Assembly (NCBI GenBank): GCA_040381555.1
Contig: JBEIHC010000137.1
Span: 1 to 7,041, forward strand
DNA: 7,041 bases
Source: CANHCC01 sp040381555
GTDB taxonomy: Bacteria > Bacteroidota > Bacteroidia > J057 > RFSG01
Reading direction: 5' to 3'
Shown here: positions 6,094 to 7,041 of the stretch, piece by piece
Layout of the letters: every line of letters begins with the position of its first letter
Position numbering within the stretch: the stretch's first letter is position 1
Made by a program: the position numbers and the translations under genes
Notes under the pieces: generated by a model
Told to the model about the DNA's origin: nothing
The model's input: the letters and a program-made list of their open reading frames with translations, nothing else
The model's database searches: none

Positions 6094-6708
6094 ATGAACA
6101 AAAACCTAATCAAACTCTCAATTCTCAGCCTGGTAATGATTACTACGGCGCTTTTCACTGGCTGTAAAAAAGGTGAAAATGACCCCTTCCTTTCTCTTAG
6201 ATCTAGAAAAGCTCGCGTAGTAGGAGAATGGAAACTCAATAAAGGTACTGTAAAACTCACCGGCACAGGCGGTACTGAAACCACCACCTACGGAGAAAGC
6301 TCTGGAAAGATCACGGATAATCTTGGTACTGATAATTTCACCTACTCCATGGAATATACCTTCAAAAATGATGGTACTTATACTTATTCTTACACAGAAA
6401 CATACACGGGTGATACTCCCTCAATTGAAAAAGCTGAAGGACGCTGGTCTTTTGTTGGCAAGAACAAATCCGCTGATGTCAAGAATAAAGAAAGTATTTT
6501 ATTGACTGTCACAAGTTCTAGTTACTCCTACAATGGCTCAACCAGTTCTGATACTGAAAGTAATCCTACTGACGGAACAATCTTCGAAATTGATTGGCTG
6601 TCCCACGACATCATGGCGGTTAAATCTACTAACAAATACACCGATGTTACCGGAGGAACAACCACCTCAGGAACAAGCGAAATGGAACTTACCTTTTTTG
6701 CAAAATAA
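6094..6708 (+). CDS. Lipocalin-like lipoprotein, function unknown
   Basis: A 204-residue exported lipoprotein. Residues 1-23 form a signal peptide with LFTGC (20-24), so Cys24 is lipidated. KKGENDPFLSLRSRKARVVGEWKL (quoted in two parts: 25-34 and 35-48) leads into a GxW motif at 44-46, the usual opening strand of lipocalin-like domains of Bacteroidota lipoproteins. Later strands show FKNDGTYTYS (90-99), GRWSF (116-120), NKESILL (131-137) and IDWLSHDIMAV (166-176). The protein is Thr/Ser/Gly-rich in loops, consistent with a small extracellular beta-barrel. No ligand can be assigned. The ATG at 6094 is preferred to an in-frame ATG at 6055 because it puts the signal peptide at the very N-terminus and lies downstream of the promoter. 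It is transcribed alone, ends at TAA 6706-6708 and is followed by a strong terminator. Confidence 0.86.
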   Translation: MNKNLIKLSILSLVMITTALFTGCKKGENDPFLSLRSRKARVVGEWKLNKGTVKLTGTGGTETTTYGESSGKITDNLGTDNFTYSMEYTFKNDGTYTYSYTETYTGDTPSIEKAEGRWSFVGKNKSADVKNKESILLTVTSSSYSYNGSTSSDTESNPTDGTIFEIDWLSHDIMAVKSTNKYTDVTGGTTTSGTSEMELTFFAK

Positions 6709-6738
6709 TAATCTAACCATACAATTGATTTTAGGGTT

Positions 6739-6772
6739 ATCGGAGAAGTGGAGACTTCTCCGATTTTTTTTT
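6739..6772 (+). terminator. Intrinsic terminator of the lipoprotein gene
   Basis: ATCGGAGAAGT (6739-6749) and ACTTCTCCGAT (6754-6764) form a perfect 11-bp stem with a 4-base loop GGAG. Eight more T residues follow (6765-6772). It begins 30 bases after the lipoprotein stop. The other strand has no matching T-run, so it acts on plus-strand transcripts. Confidence 0.93.
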
Positions 6773-6953
6773 GCCTTAATTCTTCAAATACAAACCTGTT
6801 TAATTTGCAAATTGATTATTTCTGTCTTTACCCCCCACCGAATATATATGCTTCCCAAGGTTGACAGCTAACCGAGTCTTTTCAGCTAAGAATTATATCT
6901 ATGAATATAGAAACCGTTAAACCTTTTCTAGGAAGAACAATTTCAGCTTCCCC

Positions 6954-7041
6954 CTACTTCACCCCCACCAAACTCACTCTTCCACTCACGTCCTCCAACA
7001 AATACCAACTCCCTTTAGGTAGGAAAGAAAGATCTATTCTG
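6954..7041 (-). CDS. Possible C-terminal end of a secreted protein (T9SS-like tail), partial
   Basis: The minus strand is open from the window edge to a TAG at 6954-6956, giving 28 residues. They include RIDLSFLPKG and SWYLLEDVSGRVSLVGVK. The order I/V-D-L/I-S-x-LP-x-G, then an aromatic residue and leucines, then a Gly and a terminal Lys, resembles type A sorting tails of the Bacteroidota type IX secretion system. The section after the aromatic motif is a few residues shorter than usual. Many third positions are G, unlike the neighbouring genes. No terminator is evident downstream. A plus-strand frame (6901-7041) is also open across these bases, so the assignment is tentative. Confidence 0.35.
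   Translation of the reverse strand, partial: RIDLSFLPKGSWYLLEDVSGRVSLVGVK

Noticed and set aside
6865..6889. Direct repeat CAGCTAA at 6865-6871 and 6883-6889
   Set aside because: Only two 7-base copies, with no flanking structure; not enough to call a repeat or binding site.
6901..7041. Plus-strand 47-codon frame open to the window end
   Set aside because: I recognise nothing in it and see no convincing promoter (only a TTGACA at 6861-6866 with no matching -7 element). It competes with the minus-strand tail, so I did not list it as a gene.

Overview
The window looks like chromosomal DNA from a member of the Bacteroidota. Three things point there. Two upstream regions carry perfect copies of the phylum's -7 promoter element TAnnTTTG, one of them with a TTG at the expected distance. 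The starts lack Shine-Dalgarno sequences and are often A/T-rich instead. Two lipoproteins have a charged stretch after the lipidated cysteine, as is usual in this phylum. I cannot name a genus.

Layout. Positions 4 to 5542 are a tightly packed minus-strand run, in transcription order: rpsO (ribosomal protein S15), pnp (polynucleotide phosphorylase), an extended-SDR sugar-nucleotide epimerase/dehydratase, a YqaA-type small membrane protein, then scoA, a Kazal-type protease-inhibitor lipoprotein, and scoB. rpsO has a textbook Bacteroidota promoter (5578-5607). A second, weaker promoter candidate (1615-1644) sits in the only sizeable gap of the run, so the scoA-Kazal-scoB unit may be expressed separately.

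Positions 5543 to 6093 hold no convincing protein gene. They do hold a plausible minus-strand non-coding transcription unit: a promoter-like site near 5940-5967, a 9-bp long-range closing helix (5700-5708 with 5886-5894), an internal 11-bp hairpin, and a terminator-like hairpin with a U-rich tail (5671-5700). This is the best candidate for something undescribed here, but it rests on structure read by eye.

A plus-strand lipocalin-like lipoprotein gene (6094-6708) follows, with its own promoter element and a strong intrinsic terminator at 6739-6772. The last 90 bases may carry the C-terminal end of a minus-strand protein resembling a type IX secretion sorting tail; a competing plus-strand reading frame cannot be excluded.

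How the genes relate. rpsO-pnp is the classic pairing of a ribosomal protein with the phosphorolytic exoribonuclease. scoA and scoB encode the two subunits of a 3-oxoacid CoA-transferase for ketone-body and short-chain acid metabolism. The oddity is a secreted Kazal lipoprotein gene between these cytoplasmic subunits, coupled to scoA by an ATGA overlap. Everything else is ordinary housekeeping or accessory content; I see no mobile element, CRISPR array, tRNA or rRNA.
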